This document shows, piece after piece, positions 8,254-16,986 of a DNA stretch of 64,000 nucleotides. The position numbers were made by a program, and so were the translations under genes. Source of the stretch: Micromonospora citrea (lineage in GTDB: Bacteria; Actinomycetota; Actinomycetes; Mycobacteriales; Micromonosporaceae). The notes beneath the pieces were generated by a model. The model had not been told where the DNA came from. It ran no database searches and was given only the letters and a program-made list of their open reading frames with translations. Location of the stretch: contig NZ_FMHZ01000002.1 of NCBI RefSeq assembly GCF_900090315.1, positions 434,001-498,000 on the forward strand, read 5' to 3'. Numbering within the stretch: the first letter of the stretch is position 1; each line of letters opens with the position of its first letter.

Positions 8254-9336
8254 TCATCGTCGGCATGTGCCGTCGATGTCGTGTCCGGCGTCGGGCGCGG
8301 CGAACGCAAGCAGCCGGGCACCCTCGGTTTCGACCTCGTTGCACTCGGCCGCGCTCAGCGGACGGAACGGGTCGATGTCGAGCGTCACCCGCCGCTTGGC
8401 CCGACGAAGTTTCCACGCTCCGGCCACCTGCCCGTCCACCAGGAACGTGGCGCGCATCCCGTTGCGGGTCGTGATTCGTCTGCGGGCTTCCTCGGAGATC
8501 ACGCGGGTGCGGTCGGCGTGGGAGGCCAGCAGGTTGTCGTACTCGGGCAGGAGGCGAACCGGCGCCCGAACGTCGGCGTGGGGACGTGGCCCGTCCGGAA
8601 CGTCGAACAGTTCCGTCCCGTACTCGTTGCGGAAGACCGCGAGTCGGGGCCGCAGCTTCTCGAGGATGGGACGCAGTCGGGTGCGGCCGGCCCAGGTCTG
8701 CACGTCGTTGACCGAGGCGAGGTAGCGCAGCACGATGTGTTCCGGGTCGGCGGCGGGGGCGGGCTCGACGCCGGTCCAGGTGGCCGCGGTCGCGTACCGG
8801 GTGGCGCCGCCGATGCCCCAGACGGCGCGCGGCGGCACCTGAACCAGCGGCACCAGGTTGCGGACGACGGCGGCGAGCGCGCGGGGATCGCGGTCGGGCC
8901 ACCGCCTCCGCAGCGATGCCCCGAGCTCGGCCGGGGTGAGGTGCCGTGCGCTGAGCAGGGCCTCGCCCGCCTCCGCCACGGCTTGCCGGTCCACCCCTGC
9001 CAACATCGTCTTGTGCGCGGTGTCGAGTTCCCGCTCGAGCGCCGGTTGTGCCCAGGGCCGCAGCGAGCGGTAGTCGGCGGTGGCGACCAGGTGGATGGTG
9101 CTGCGCATCAGCGCGACGCGGACCAGGCGGCGCTCAATCAACGCGTTCGCCAGACCGGTGGTGTCACTACTGCGCAGCCTGCTCCAGAGCCCGAAGTAGG
9201 GCGCGTACGGGGCCTGCGCCTGCAGCCCGACCAGGTGGGTGACGGCTTCCTCGATGGTCGTGTCGGCTCGTTCGAGCAGCATCTGGCGGGCCAGCAGGGA
9301 CCGGCCCAGTTCTCGTTGTCGCAGTACCGGTGCCAC
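8254..9336 (-). CDS. AlkZ-like winged-helix DNA-binding protein (HTH_42), probable DNA glycosylase
   Basis: The 360-residue protein matches the HTH_42 family of tandem winged helices. It contains GLQAQAPYAPYFGLWSRL with Gln39-Ala-Gln41, equivalent to the catalytic Q-x-Q motif of AlkZ glycosylases, which unhook interstrand crosslinks and protect producers of azinomycin-type toxins. The central WGIGGATRY and C-terminal FLVDGQVAGAWKLRR blocks also fit. A GTG start follows GGAAGGGAAG. Whether this copy is a glycosylase or a DNA-binding relative is not certain. It lies 61 bp downstream of the NmrA-like gene on the same strand and may share its transcript. Confidence 0.82.
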   Translation of the reverse strand: MAPVLRQRELGRSLLARQMLLERADTTIEEAVTHLVGLQAQAPYAPYFGLWSRLRSSDTTGLANALIERRLVRVALMRSTIHLVATADYRSLRPWAQPALERELDTAHKTMLAGVDRQAVAEAGEALLSARHLTPAELGASLRRRWPDRDPRALAAVVRNLVPLVQVPPRAVWGIGGATRYATAATWTGVEPAPAADPEHIVLRYLASVNDVQTWAGRTRLRPILEKLRPRLAVFRNEYGTELFDVPDGPRPHADVRAPVRLLPEYDNLLASHADRTRVISEEARRRITTRNGMRATFLVDGQVAGAWKLRRAKRRVTLDIDPFRPLSAAECNEVETEGARLLAFAAPDAGHDIDGTCRR

Positions 9337-9397
9337 TGCCCGGTCTTCCCTTCCATCCGTGTGGCAGGGGCGGTGTTCGCCGCCCCTGCCACGTCGA

Positions 9398-10240
9398 TCA
9401 GTTGGCGAAGTCGGCCCGGTGCTCCGCGGTCCACTCGGCGTAGGTCCGCGCCGGGTGTCCGGTGATCTGCTCGACGGTGTCGTTGACTGGCGCGGGCTTG
9501 CCGACGGCTTCCGCCATCAGCCGGAAAAGCGCCGTCAGGAACTGGCGGTCCATGAACTGGCTCATCTGCTCCAGCACGGGCTGCGGGTCGAGGTCCTCGA
9601 CGGTGAACGAACGTCCGAGCGTCTCGCCGAGGATCCGGACCTGCTGCGCCTGGGTCAGCGACTCTGGGCCGGTCAGGTCGTAGGCCCTGCCGTCGTGCCC
9701 GCCGCCGGTCAGGATCCGCGCGGCCACCTCGGCCACGTCGCGTTCGTGCACGGCGCTGAACGCCGCCTGCGTGTAGGGCGCACGGATCACGTCGCCGCCG
9801 TGAAGCTGCATCCCGAACGTCAGGGAGTTGATGGCGGGAAAGAGCAGTCGCAGGAACGTCCACTCCAGGCCGGAGGCCTCGATGGCCCGCTCGACGTCGC
9901 GGTGGTACTGCGCGATGACGTCGGGCTGCGGCTCGGCTTCGGGGACGACGGCCCCGGAGGAAAGGAACACCAGCCGACGCACGCCGGCCGCCTCCGCGGC
10001 GGCCAGCAGCGGGGCGACGTCCATGCCGTACTGCAACACCAGGATCGCGGCCTCGACGCCGGCCAGCGCAGCCGGCAGCGTCTCCGGCTTGGTCAGGTCG
10101 CCGTGGACGACCTCGGTGCCGTCCGGGAGCGCGGCCTGCTCGGGGGTGCGGGTCAGTGCCCGCACCGGCGCGGCGGCGGCGACCAGTTCCTCCACGGTCT
10201 GGCGTCCGAAGTGGGCGGTGGCGCCGATGACGAGATACAT
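9398..10240 (-). CDS. NmrA/atypical SDR-family NAD(P)-binding protein
   Basis: The 280-residue product begins MYLVIGATAHFGRQTVEELV, an atypical SDR/NmrA Rossmann motif, then a VRALTRTPEQAALPDGTEVVHGDL region and LVFLSSGAV. It lacks an obvious YxxxK catalytic pair, as is common for NmrA-type redox sensors and quinone reductases. AGGAAA precedes the start. It follows the epoxide hydrolase gene by 49 bp on the same strand, so both probably lie under the divergent WYL regulator. Confidence 0.85.
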   Translation of the reverse strand: MYLVIGATAHFGRQTVEELVAAAAPVRALTRTPEQAALPDGTEVVHGDLTKPETLPAALAGVEAAILVLQYGMDVAPLLAAAEAAGVRRLVFLSSGAVVPEAEPQPDVIAQYHRDVERAIEASGLEWTFLRLLFPAINSLTFGMQLHGGDVIRAPYTQAAFSAVHERDVAEVAARILTGGGHDGRAYDLTGPESLTQAQQVRILGETLGRSFTVEDLDPQPVLEQMSQFMDRQFLTALFRLMAEAVGKPAPVNDTVEQITGHPARTYAEWTAEHRADFAN

Positions 10241-10289
10241 GGGGGATTTCCTTTCGTCGACACGTGTGGTGTCAAGGACGGGTGCGGGC

Positions 10290-11480
10290 TCAGCGGACCT
10301 TGCGGAAGAACTGCCGGATGTCGTCGACGAGCAGGTCAGGGGCGTCGTGCGCGGCGAAGTGGCTGCCGCGGTCGTAGACGTTCCAGGAGACGATGTTCTG
10401 GTGGTCGCGCTCGGCGAACGTCCGGATCGACTGGAAGTCCCAGGCGAAGTTGGCCAGGCCGAGAGGCACGGTCGTCGGCTCAGGCACGGTGGTCCCCCGG
10501 CCGTTCGACTTCTGCTGTACCGGCGCCGCCGCCGCGTCCTCGTAGTAGAAGCGGGCCGCTGAGGCCGCCGTGTCGGTCAGCCAGTAGAGCATCACGTTGG
10601 TCAGCACGAAGTCCGGATCCAGCTGTTCGCCGAGCAGCTGGGCGTGCCATCCCAACAGCCCGGCCGGTGAGTCGGCCAGAGCGTGGGCCAGGTTCTGCGG
10701 CTCGGTGGACTGGAGCTTGTCGTAGGCGCCCCGGTGCTGGGTGAACCACTCGGCGAACGCGAGCTTGCCGCGCTCCTCCTCGCCGAGGCCGGCCAGCTCG
10801 GCGGGGTCGCCGGACGGGAACGAGAAGACCTGCGTCACGTGCACGCCGCAGACGTGTTCCGGGTCGGCTCGACCCACCTCGGGCGAGATCAGCGAACCGC
10901 CGTCGTTGCCGGCGGCGCCGTAGCGGTCGTATCCGAGCCGGCGCATCAGCTCGGCCCAGGCCCGGGCCACCCGGTACCGGTCCCAGCCCCGCTCCCGGGT
11001 CGGCCCGGACAGGCCGAAGCCCGGCACCGACGGGACAACCAGGTGGAACGCGTCGGCCGGATCGCCGCCGTGGGCGCGCGGGTCGGTCAGCGGGCCGATC
11101 ACCTCCAGCCACTCGACCACCGTGGTCGGCCAGCCGTGCGTCAGGATCAGCGGCGTCGCGTCCGGCTCCGGCGACCGGACGTGCAGGAAGTGGACGTTCT
11201 GGCCGTCGATCTCCGTGGTGAACTGCGGGTACGCGTTCAGCTTCGCTTCCCAGGCCCGCCAGTCGTATCCGGTGCGCCACCGCTCGACGAGCCGCTGGAC
11301 GTAACCCACCGGGACGCCGTACTCCCAGCCCGGCGGCACCGGCCCCGCCGCCGGCGCCGCCGAACCGTCCGCGGGCAGTTCCTCCGCCCACCGGGTCCGG
11401 GCCAGCCGCTGCTGAAGGTCGTCGAGTTCGGCCTGCGGAATCTCGATCCGGAACGGGGCGATCGTGCTGTCGTTCGTCAT
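10290..11480 (-). CDS. Epoxide hydrolase (EHN domain plus alpha/beta hydrolase)
   Basis: The 396-residue protein starts with the EHN cap found on microsomal-type epoxide hydrolases ([20 protein letters not shown]), followed by the hydrolase fold: oxyanion-hole HGWP at about 115, nucleophile Asp193 in [13 protein letters not shown], and a C-terminal [10 protein letters not shown] carrying the probable catalytic His. These enzymes open epoxides by water addition. The ATG at 11480 is the conventional family start; the frame extends to 11594 over the divergent promoter. The natural substrate is unknown. Confidence 0.9.
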   Translation of the reverse strand: MTNDSTIAPFRIEIPQAELDDLQQRLARTRWAEELPADGSAAPAAGPVPPGWEYGVPVGYVQRLVERWRTGYDWRAWEAKLNAYPQFTTEIDGQNVHFLHVRSPEPDATPLILTHGWPTTVVEWLEVIGPLTDPRAHGGDPADAFHLVVPSVPGFGLSGPTRERGWDRYRVARAWAELMRRLGYDRYGAAGNDGGSLISPEVGRADPEHVCGVHVTQVFSFPSGDPAELAGLGEEERGKLAFAEWFTQHRGAYDKLQSTEPQNLAHALADSPAGLLGWHAQLLGEQLDPDFVLTNVMLYWLTDTAASAARFYYEDAAAAPVQQKSNGRGTTVPEPTTVPLGLANFAWDFQSIRTFAERDHQNIVSWNVYDRGSHFAAHDAPDLLVDDIRQFFRKVR

Positions 11481-11542
11481 GGCGTCACCGTAGAAGCCCA
11501 TTAGGCAAGGTCTGTTCCTATTCGGGTGGCAGACTCCGAGGA

Positions 11543-12514
11543 ATGTTGGAAACCTCGGCGCGGCTGCTGCGCCTGCTCTCCCTCCTTCAGACACCCCGCG
11601 AGTGGACCGGCACCGAGCTGGCCGACCGGCTGTCCGTCAGCACCCGGACCGTCCGCAACGACGTCGACCGCCTCCGCAGCCTCGGCTACCCCGTGCACGG
11701 CACCCGCGGTGCGGTGGGCGGCTACCGGCTCGGCGCCGGGGCCGCGCTGCCGCCGCTGCTGCTCGACGACGAAGAGGCGGTCGCGGTGACGATCGGGCTG
11801 CGCACCGCCGCCGGCGGCACCATCACCGGCGTCGAGGAGACCGCGCTACGCGCGCTGGCCAAGCTGGAACAGGTACTGCCCACCCGGCTCCGGCGACGGG
11901 TCAACGCCCTGCAGCGGTACGCCGTCGCGGTCCCCCGAGACGACCTCGGCCCACGAGTGGACGCGGACACGCTCAGCGCCATCGCCGCCGCCTGCCGGGA
12001 TCACGAACGCCTGCGCTTCGACTACCGAAGCCACGACGGCTCCCAGAGCCGACGCGAGGTCGAGCCATATCAACTGGTCAACTGGGGCCGACGGTGGTAC
12101 CTGGTCGCATACGACATCGACCGGGCCGACTGGCGGACGTTCCGGGTGGACCGGCTCAGCCCACGCACCCCGACCGGCCCCCGCTTCACCCCCCGAGACC
12201 TCCCAGAGGAAGCCATCGACCAGGTCCGCCGCGGCGTGTCGTCGACCGCCTGGCGGCACCGGGCCCGGGTCGTCGTGCACGCACCGGCGGAACAACTCGC
12301 CGAGCGGATCAACGCCGCCATCGGCACGATCACCCCGGTCGACAACACCCAATGCCTGCTCGACACCGGGGCCGACAACATCGAGGCTCTCGCCGTCCAT
12401 CTCGGCCTGCTCGGCATCGACTTCACCGTGACAGAGCCCGCGGAACTCGTCGAACTCGTGCGCGAACTCGCCGATCGCTACCACCGCGCCGCCGAGACGC
12501 GGCCGCCGGGGTAG
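11543..12514 (+). CDS. YafY/WYL-domain transcriptional regulator
   Basis: The 323-residue protein has an N-terminal DeoR-like winged helix ([24 protein letters not shown], then GYPVHG and GGYRLG) followed by a WYL domain ([16 protein letters not shown]) and a WCX-like C-terminal part. WYL regulators sense nucleic acids or small ligands. It is divergent from the epoxide hydrolase with only 62 bp between starts, a layout typical of local control of that operon. Confidence 0.9.
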   Translation: MLETSARLLRLLSLLQTPREWTGTELADRLSVSTRTVRNDVDRLRSLGYPVHGTRGAVGGYRLGAGAALPPLLLDDEEAVAVTIGLRTAAGGTITGVEETALRALAKLEQVLPTRLRRRVNALQRYAVAVPRDDLGPRVDADTLSAIAAACRDHERLRFDYRSHDGSQSRREVEPYQLVNWGRRWYLVAYDIDRADWRTFRVDRLSPRTPTGPRFTPRDLPEEAIDQVRRGVSSTAWRHRARVVVHAPAEQLAERINAAIGTITPVDNTQCLLDTGADNIEALAVHLGLLGIDFTVTEPAELVELVRELADRYHRAAETRPPG

Positions 12515-12714
12515 ATGTCACCGGGACGCCGTGGCGGTCCGGATCGGTATGCCATCGGTTGATCGGCGGCGCGACCACCGGCCGCCGCAGCCGACAACTG
12601 GCCTGCCCGGCTGCGGTGTCCGCGTTCCACCGCCGCTCCGCCAGGTCACAATGTGGCGCAGCACCTGGTAGACCCACCCCGTCGCCGGCGCACCTGACAA
12701 CCGGCTGCTGGCGG

Positions 12715-13743
12715 TCACTCTGCGGCACCATGTACAGGAGTGGTGGTCCGCAGCCAGTACGAGCGGGCCGCGATGACCAGTGCGATCCCGTACGCGGCAA
12801 ACGCGGCCAGACCGATCCAGCTGACCAGCAGTGCGTCGCCTGAGGAGTGGAAGTCTCCGCGCGGTATCGTCACCACGCCTGCGGCTGCCAGGGTCAGGTA
12901 GCCGACGCCGAGCACTCCGTACGGAGCGAGGGTGGCCGCACCTATCAGAGCCGGGGTCAGGGGTAGCCAGCGTGGAACGCGGCGACCGCGGAGGAAGAGT
13001 GTCCACCGTGGGAAGATCTGACCCCACGGGCGGACCAGGCCCCAGAGCAGGAAGACGCCGAGTGCGGCCAGCAGCGCGGTGGCGTCCAGACCCCAGGACT
13101 CCAGGGTGAGCCAGATCCCCGATGCGCCGTTACGTTCGGAGATCACGCGCATCTCCCTGCCGCTGACCCCGGCGAAGGTACCGCCGGACGCCCAGACGAG
13201 CTTCATCATCGCGTACGGAAGGAAGGCCACCGTCCCAACGCAGGCAGCGAGTTGGACCGACCGGGATGACGCGGAATGCGCCTGCCCGACGGCCACCTTG
13301 GACGGCCGGTGGTCCGACCGGGCGGTGGCCGCCAAGAGAAACATCCCCGCAGCCGCCAACGCATGATTCGCAGCGGACGCCCAACTGTCCACCGCCTGGC
13401 CGAACATCAGCGTGAGCATGTCCATCAACAGGCCGAACGCGGCCACACCTGCCAGCCCACACAACACCCACAGCAGCGCCCGCAGCATGGGCCGCAGCCC
13501 GCACCACGCCGCCACCCCACAGACCAGCGCCGCCAGTGCGCCCCCGGCCGCGACCGCCCAGCCCAGCGCGGAGGACGCCTGATGGCCGCCGAGCGAGAGC
13601 AGCGAGGTTCCGCTCAACGCGCACGCCAGACCGAAGCCGGCGTAAACCGCCGCCCAGAACATCGTTACCCAGGTCACCCAGCGCGGCCATAGCTGCCGCC
13701 ACCTACGCCACGACGCCTTCGTCATCTTGGAACCACCAGTCAT
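12715..13743 (-). CDS. Polytopic membrane protein of unknown function
   Basis: The protein of about 342 residues has a short basic N-terminus and roughly eight hydrophobic segments, with recurrent Gly/Ala/Leu/Trp. It resembles no family that I can name. The ATG at 13743 is chosen because the frame upstream (to 13830) runs into the neighbouring IS630 remnant and has no better start; an ATG at 13725 is the alternative. No operon partner is visible; 200 bp without features separate it from the convergent WYL regulator gene. Confidence 0.65.
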   Translation of the reverse strand: MTGGSKMTKASWRRWRQLWPRWVTWVTMFWAAVYAGFGLACALSGTSLLSLGGHQASSALGWAVAAGGALAALVCGVAAWCGLRPMLRALLWVLCGLAGVAAFGLLMDMLTLMFGQAVDSWASAANHALAAAGMFLLAATARSDHRPSKVAVGQAHSASSRSVQLAACVGTVAFLPYAMMKLVWASGGTFAGVSGREMRVISERNGASGIWLTLESWGLDATALLAALGVFLLWGLVRPWGQIFPRWTLFLRGRRVPRWLPLTPALIGAATLAPYGVLGVGYLTLAAAGVVTIPRGDFHSSGDALLVSWIGLAAFAAYGIALVIAARSYWLRTTTPVHGAAE

Positions 13744-13836
13744 GCCCTGACCATCACATCGGCAAAGGCGCACCACCTCCCTCGCCAGAGTGATGCCTCT
13801 CCCCCTGCCGGCTCGGCACCCCGTACGCAACAGCCG

Positions 13837-14514
13837 CTGCGGCGACTACTGCGCAAACACGAGATCACCTTCCGGCGCACCAAGACGTGGAAAGAGTCCA
13901 CCGATCCGAACCGCGAGGCGAAGCTGGCCCGGATCGAGCACGTGATCAAGCAGTTCCCGCACCGCACTCGCGTTCGACGAGTTCGGGCCGCTCACGGTCC
14001 GACCGCATGGCGGCGTCGGCTGGGCGCGGAAGGGCCGCCCGCGCAGGCTGCCGGCGAACCACCACAAGCTGCACGGCGTGCGGCAGTTCCATGGCTGCTA
14101 CTCGATGGGCGACGACCAGTTGTGGGGCGTCATCCGCACCCGCAAGTCCGCGGCGACCACCCTGGCCGTATTGAAGTCGATCCGGTCAGCCCGCCCGGAC
14201 AGCGCACCGATCTACGTCATCCTGGACAACCTGTCCGCCCATAAGGGGTTCAAGATCCGGCAGCGGGCGGTACGGAACAAGGTCGAGCTGTGCTTCACCC
14301 CGACCTACGCCTCCTGGGCCAACCCGATCGAGGCGCACTTCGGGCCGCTACGCACCTTCGTCATCGCAGGCTCTGATCGCCCCAACACACCGTCCTGGCC
14401 CGCAACCTGCACGCCTACCTGCGCTGGCGCAACGCCAACGCCCGTCACCCCGACGTCCTGACCGCCCAACGCCGCCACCGCGCCAAAATCCGCAGCGAAC
14501 GACAACGCCGCTGA
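13837..14514 (+). pseudogene. IS630-family transposase, N-terminally truncated and frameshifted
   Basis: Three successive frames together give most of an IS630 DDE transposase: LRRLLRKHEITFRRTKTWKE in the first; then after about 13975 a second frame with HGCYSMGDDQLWG, IYVILDNLSAHKG and CFTPTYASWANPIEAHFGPL; then near 14380 a third with LHAYLRWRNANARHPDVL. The N-terminal third is missing and two frameshifts break the reading. The DN of ILDNLSAHK and the E of NPIEAHF, two of the DDE residues, are still present. It abuts the membrane-protein gene. Confidence 0.88.
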
Positions 14515-14554
14515 GGCCAACCCGCCACCCGAGCCGCATGACCAACCCGGCCGA

Positions 14555-14572
14555 CGTTCGTGGTCAGAGCAC
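14555..14572 (+). repeat. IS630 right-end sequence shared with 39232-39249
   Basis: CGTTCGTGGTCAGAGCAC occurs here 40 bp after the broken transposase stop and again, in inverted orientation, at 39232-39249 after the second IS630 remnant. The flanking bases are also similar, so it is probably the terminal repeat of this element type. Confidence 0.6.
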
Positions 14573-14823
14573 CGGCGACACCGGCCACCACCTGACGAAA
14601 CCCATAACGACGCCCCCGTTCCGAACGGATCCGAACAAGTTGGGACAGGCGAACCCCTTGCCGGCACCCCGCGACTCGATCATGGTGGACGCCAGCGCCG
14701 CGGTAATGATCAGGCTCTGAACCACCCACACGATCCCGGCTCACGCCACTCGAACGGAATCTATTTCCACCCGGACCGGAAATCGTTGCGGCGCTGATGG
14801 CAATGTCTCTCGGGGAGGAACGC

Positions 14824-14913
14824 TTGACAAATTCTCGAACCGCCCAAACTGTCGGCTATACCGTTGTTGCCGAACCCCACAATTCGACGGTGGTGGCCGT
14901 TGAAGCTGCGTGA
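14824..14913 (+). CDS. Possible 29-residue leader ORF upstream of the YcaO/TfuA pair
   Basis: A TTG at 14824 is preceded by GGGGAGGA with 5-nt spacing from GGAGG, the strongest ribosome binding site in this stretch. The frame reads about 29 residues, ends VVAVEAA, and stops at 14911-14913, overlapping the beginning of the YcaO gene. It may be a translationally coupled leader. The same TTGACA also resembles a -35 hexamer, so the coding call is weak. An ATG at 14797 is in the same frame. Confidence 0.3.
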   Translation: MTNSRTAQTVGYTVVAEPHNSTVVAVEAA

Positions 14914-16243
14914 GCGCGTCCCCAAGACTGGTCCCACCCGCGAGGTGACCACGCGTCAAACCCTTGAGCGCGTCACGCCCCTGCTGCGGACCGTGGGAGT
15001 GACCCGGGTCGCCGACATCACGTGGCTGGACCGCATCGGCATTCCCGTCTACAACGCCATCGTGCCAAGGTCCCACGACCTGCTCTCGGTCTACAACGGC
15101 AAGGGACGCACCCACGACGATGCGCGGGCGTCAGCGATCATGGAGGCGGTGGAACGTTTTGCCGCCTGGCAGCCCAGGACGCCGGACCTCGTCGCCACGT
15201 ACACCGACCTGGAAGCCTCCGGGCAGGCGGTGTTGAACCCGGCGGACCACAACCTCGCGCCCGGCCATGCCTACCGCCCGGACGTGCCGATCTCGTGGAC
15301 CCGAGGCTACGACCTGCTACGCGAAGAGCCGGTCCTCGTACCGCTGAGCCTGGCCGGCTACTACATCCGCTTCCACGAGATCCAATGCTTCGCCATCAAC
15401 ACCAGCAACGGCCTGGCATCGGGCAACTCGCTGGAGGAGGCGATCTGCCACGCATTGTGCGAGGTCATCGAACGCGACGCCCTGACAATGGCGGATCTGG
15501 TCAGCAACCGCATCACCCACATGATGCGCAACAAGCTCGGCGCGGCCGCACCCCCGGCCGCGGTGACCACGCTGGAGGACAGCGCCCCAAGCGTCGACCT
15601 CACCACTCTCCCCGATGCAGCGCGCTGGTTCGCCGAGCGGATCCAGGAGGCGGGACTGCCACTGGTCATCAGAGACATCACCTCCTCGCTCGGCATTCCG
15701 ACCTTCGCCGCCATGGTCAGCGAGTCGTTGGCAGAGACGTTCTCGCCCAGCCACTCGGGATACGGCACACATCCGCACGCCGAGGTGGCGGTCATCCGAG
15801 CACTGACCGAACTGGCCCAGAGCCGGGCCGTGGACATCCAGGGAATGCGCGAAGACATCAGCCTGCCCAGCACAGAGATCGACAACTGGAACCACCACGT
15901 ATCCCGCGGCGGCTCGGTGGACCGCTCGGTGTGGCCGTGGCGGGAGTCCGCATCACCGGTGCGCTTCGGCGACGTGCGCAGTTACCCGAACGACGACGTC
16001 ATGGCCGACATCCGGTTCATGCTCGAGCGGCTGCGCGACGGCGGGCTGAAAAGGGCGATTGTGGTCGACCGCACGCCGCCGGGCTTTCCGGTGCACGTGG
16101 TCCGGGTGATCGTACCGGGGCTCGAATCCTGGGCGATCGACCAGAGCAAACTCGGGCCGCGGGCGAAGGCACACTGGAACGAGGCGCTGCGAGTGGTGGC
16201 CGCCCCTCGGGCACGGGTGGCCAACGCGGGAGTCGGACGATGA
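14900..16243 (+). CDS. YcaO protein of the TfuA-associated (thioamide-forming) type
   Basis: The protein of about 447 residues has the YcaO ATP-binding signature: SAIMEAVERFAAWQ, then SNGLASGNSLEEAICHALCEVIERDAL, and AEVAVIRALTELAQSRAVDI. Its opening TLERVTPLLRTVGVTRVADITWLDRIGIPVY is typical of TfuA-associated YcaO proteins, which phosphorylate a peptide backbone amide and install sulfur to give a thioamide. It lacks the C-terminal PxPxP of azoline cyclodehydratases. The start is uncertain: TTG at 14900 (GGTGG upstream) or TTG at 14864. The downstream tfuA gene overlaps it by ATGA. Confidence 0.88.
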   Translation: MKLRERVPKTGPTREVTTRQTLERVTPLLRTVGVTRVADITWLDRIGIPVYNAIVPRSHDLLSVYNGKGRTHDDARASAIMEAVERFAAWQPRTPDLVATYTDLEASGQAVLNPADHNLAPGHAYRPDVPISWTRGYDLLREEPVLVPLSLAGYYIRFHEIQCFAINTSNGLASGNSLEEAICHALCEVIERDALTMADLVSNRITHMMRNKLGAAAPPAAVTTLEDSAPSVDLTTLPDAARWFAERIQEAGLPLVIRDITSSLGIPTFAAMVSESLAETFSPSHSGYGTHPHAEVAVIRALTELAQSRAVDIQGMREDISLPSTEIDNWNHHVSRGGSVDRSVWPWRESASPVRFGDVRSYPNDDVMADIRFMLERLRDGGLKRAIVVDRTPPGFPVHVVRVIVPGLESWAIDQSKLGPRAKAHWNEALRVVAAPRARVANAGVGR

Positions 16244-16896
16244 CGCGCGCAGTGGTCTTCGCCGGTCCGAGCATCGACGCCGCCACGATCGCCGAACTCG
16301 CCTCGGTCGAGGTGCGGCCTCCGGTCAAGCGGGGGGACATCGACCTCCTGCTCGCCGAGCCGGAACCACCGACTCACATCGGCATCGTGGACGGTCAGTT
16401 CCTCCAAGGTCTGATGATCTCACCCAAGGAGGTGCTCCGGGCCATCGACCGGCATCCGAATCCGGTGCGCGTTTTCGGTTCCTCCAGCATGGGGGCCCTG
16501 CGCGCCGCCGAACTGGCCAGCGAGGGCATGGTGGGCGTCGGACAGGTCTTCGAGCTGTACCGTTCGGGCACGGTCGACGCCGACGACGAGGTGGCAATCG
16601 TCTTCGACCCGGATTCGCAGCGCGCCCTGTGCGAACCAATGGTCAACATTCGGGTGGCGATGGCTGCGGCGGTGGAGCGCGGCGTGATCTCGCCGGATAG
16701 CGCCGCGACCGTGCTGGCCGAGGCCAAGGCGCTCTACTTCCCCGACCGCACCTACACCCGGATCCTGCAACTGCCGGTGGTGCGGAAGCAGGTCAGCGAC
16801 GTCGAGCTGACGGCGTTACGAGAGTTCCTCGGCACGGATGCTCCCGACGCCAAACGCGACGACGCGATGGCCCTGCTCCGCCGGATGGACCTCTAG
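16240..16896 (+). CDS. tfuA: TfuA protein, partner of the thioamidating YcaO
   Basis: The 218-residue protein reads VVFAGPSIDAATIAELASVEVRPPVKRGDI and VFGSSSMGALRAAELASEGMVGVGQVFELY, the hallmark blocks of the TfuA-like family. TfuA helps its YcaO partner to form thioamides, probably by sulfide delivery or activation, as known for the McrA thioglycine of methanogens and for thioamidated RiPPs. The start overlaps the YcaO stop by 4 bp. The pair sits at the edge of a thiopeptide cluster, where a thioamide in the product is the natural reading, as in saalfelduracin and thiopeptin. Confidence 0.93.
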   Translation: MTRAVVFAGPSIDAATIAELASVEVRPPVKRGDIDLLLAEPEPPTHIGIVDGQFLQGLMISPKEVLRAIDRHPNPVRVFGSSSMGALRAAELASEGMVGVGQVFELYRSGTVDADDEVAIVFDPDSQRALCEPMVNIRVAMAAAVERGVISPDSAATVLAEAKALYFPDRTYTRILQLPVVRKQVSDVELTALREFLGTDAPDAKRDDAMALLRRMDL

Positions 16897-16913
16897 CTGT
16901 CGAAAGATCCCCT

Positions 16914-16949
16914 CCGGTGGCCGCGGCGGCAGCTCGTCGCGGCCACCGG
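16914..16949 (+). terminator. Hairpin after tfuA
   Basis: A perfect 12-bp stem (16914-16925 with 16938-16949, CCGGTGGCCGCG and complement) with a 12-nt loop lies 17 bp after the tfuA stop and before the LuxR gene. There is no T-run, which is usual for high-GC actinomycete terminators. Confidence 0.65.
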
Positions 16950-16986
16950 GCCACGTGTTCGGTCGGCATGTCACACAGGGAGAGCC

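Noticed and set aside
8197..9465. A long plus-strand frame across the AlkZ-like gene
   Set aside because: The minus-strand protein shows clear family motifs; the plus frame is a shadow common in high-GC DNA.
14824..14862. A sigma-70-like promoter with TTGACA at 14824 and TATACC at 14857
   Set aside because: The spacer is 27 bp, far outside the usual range, and no good -10 lies at 16-18 bp.
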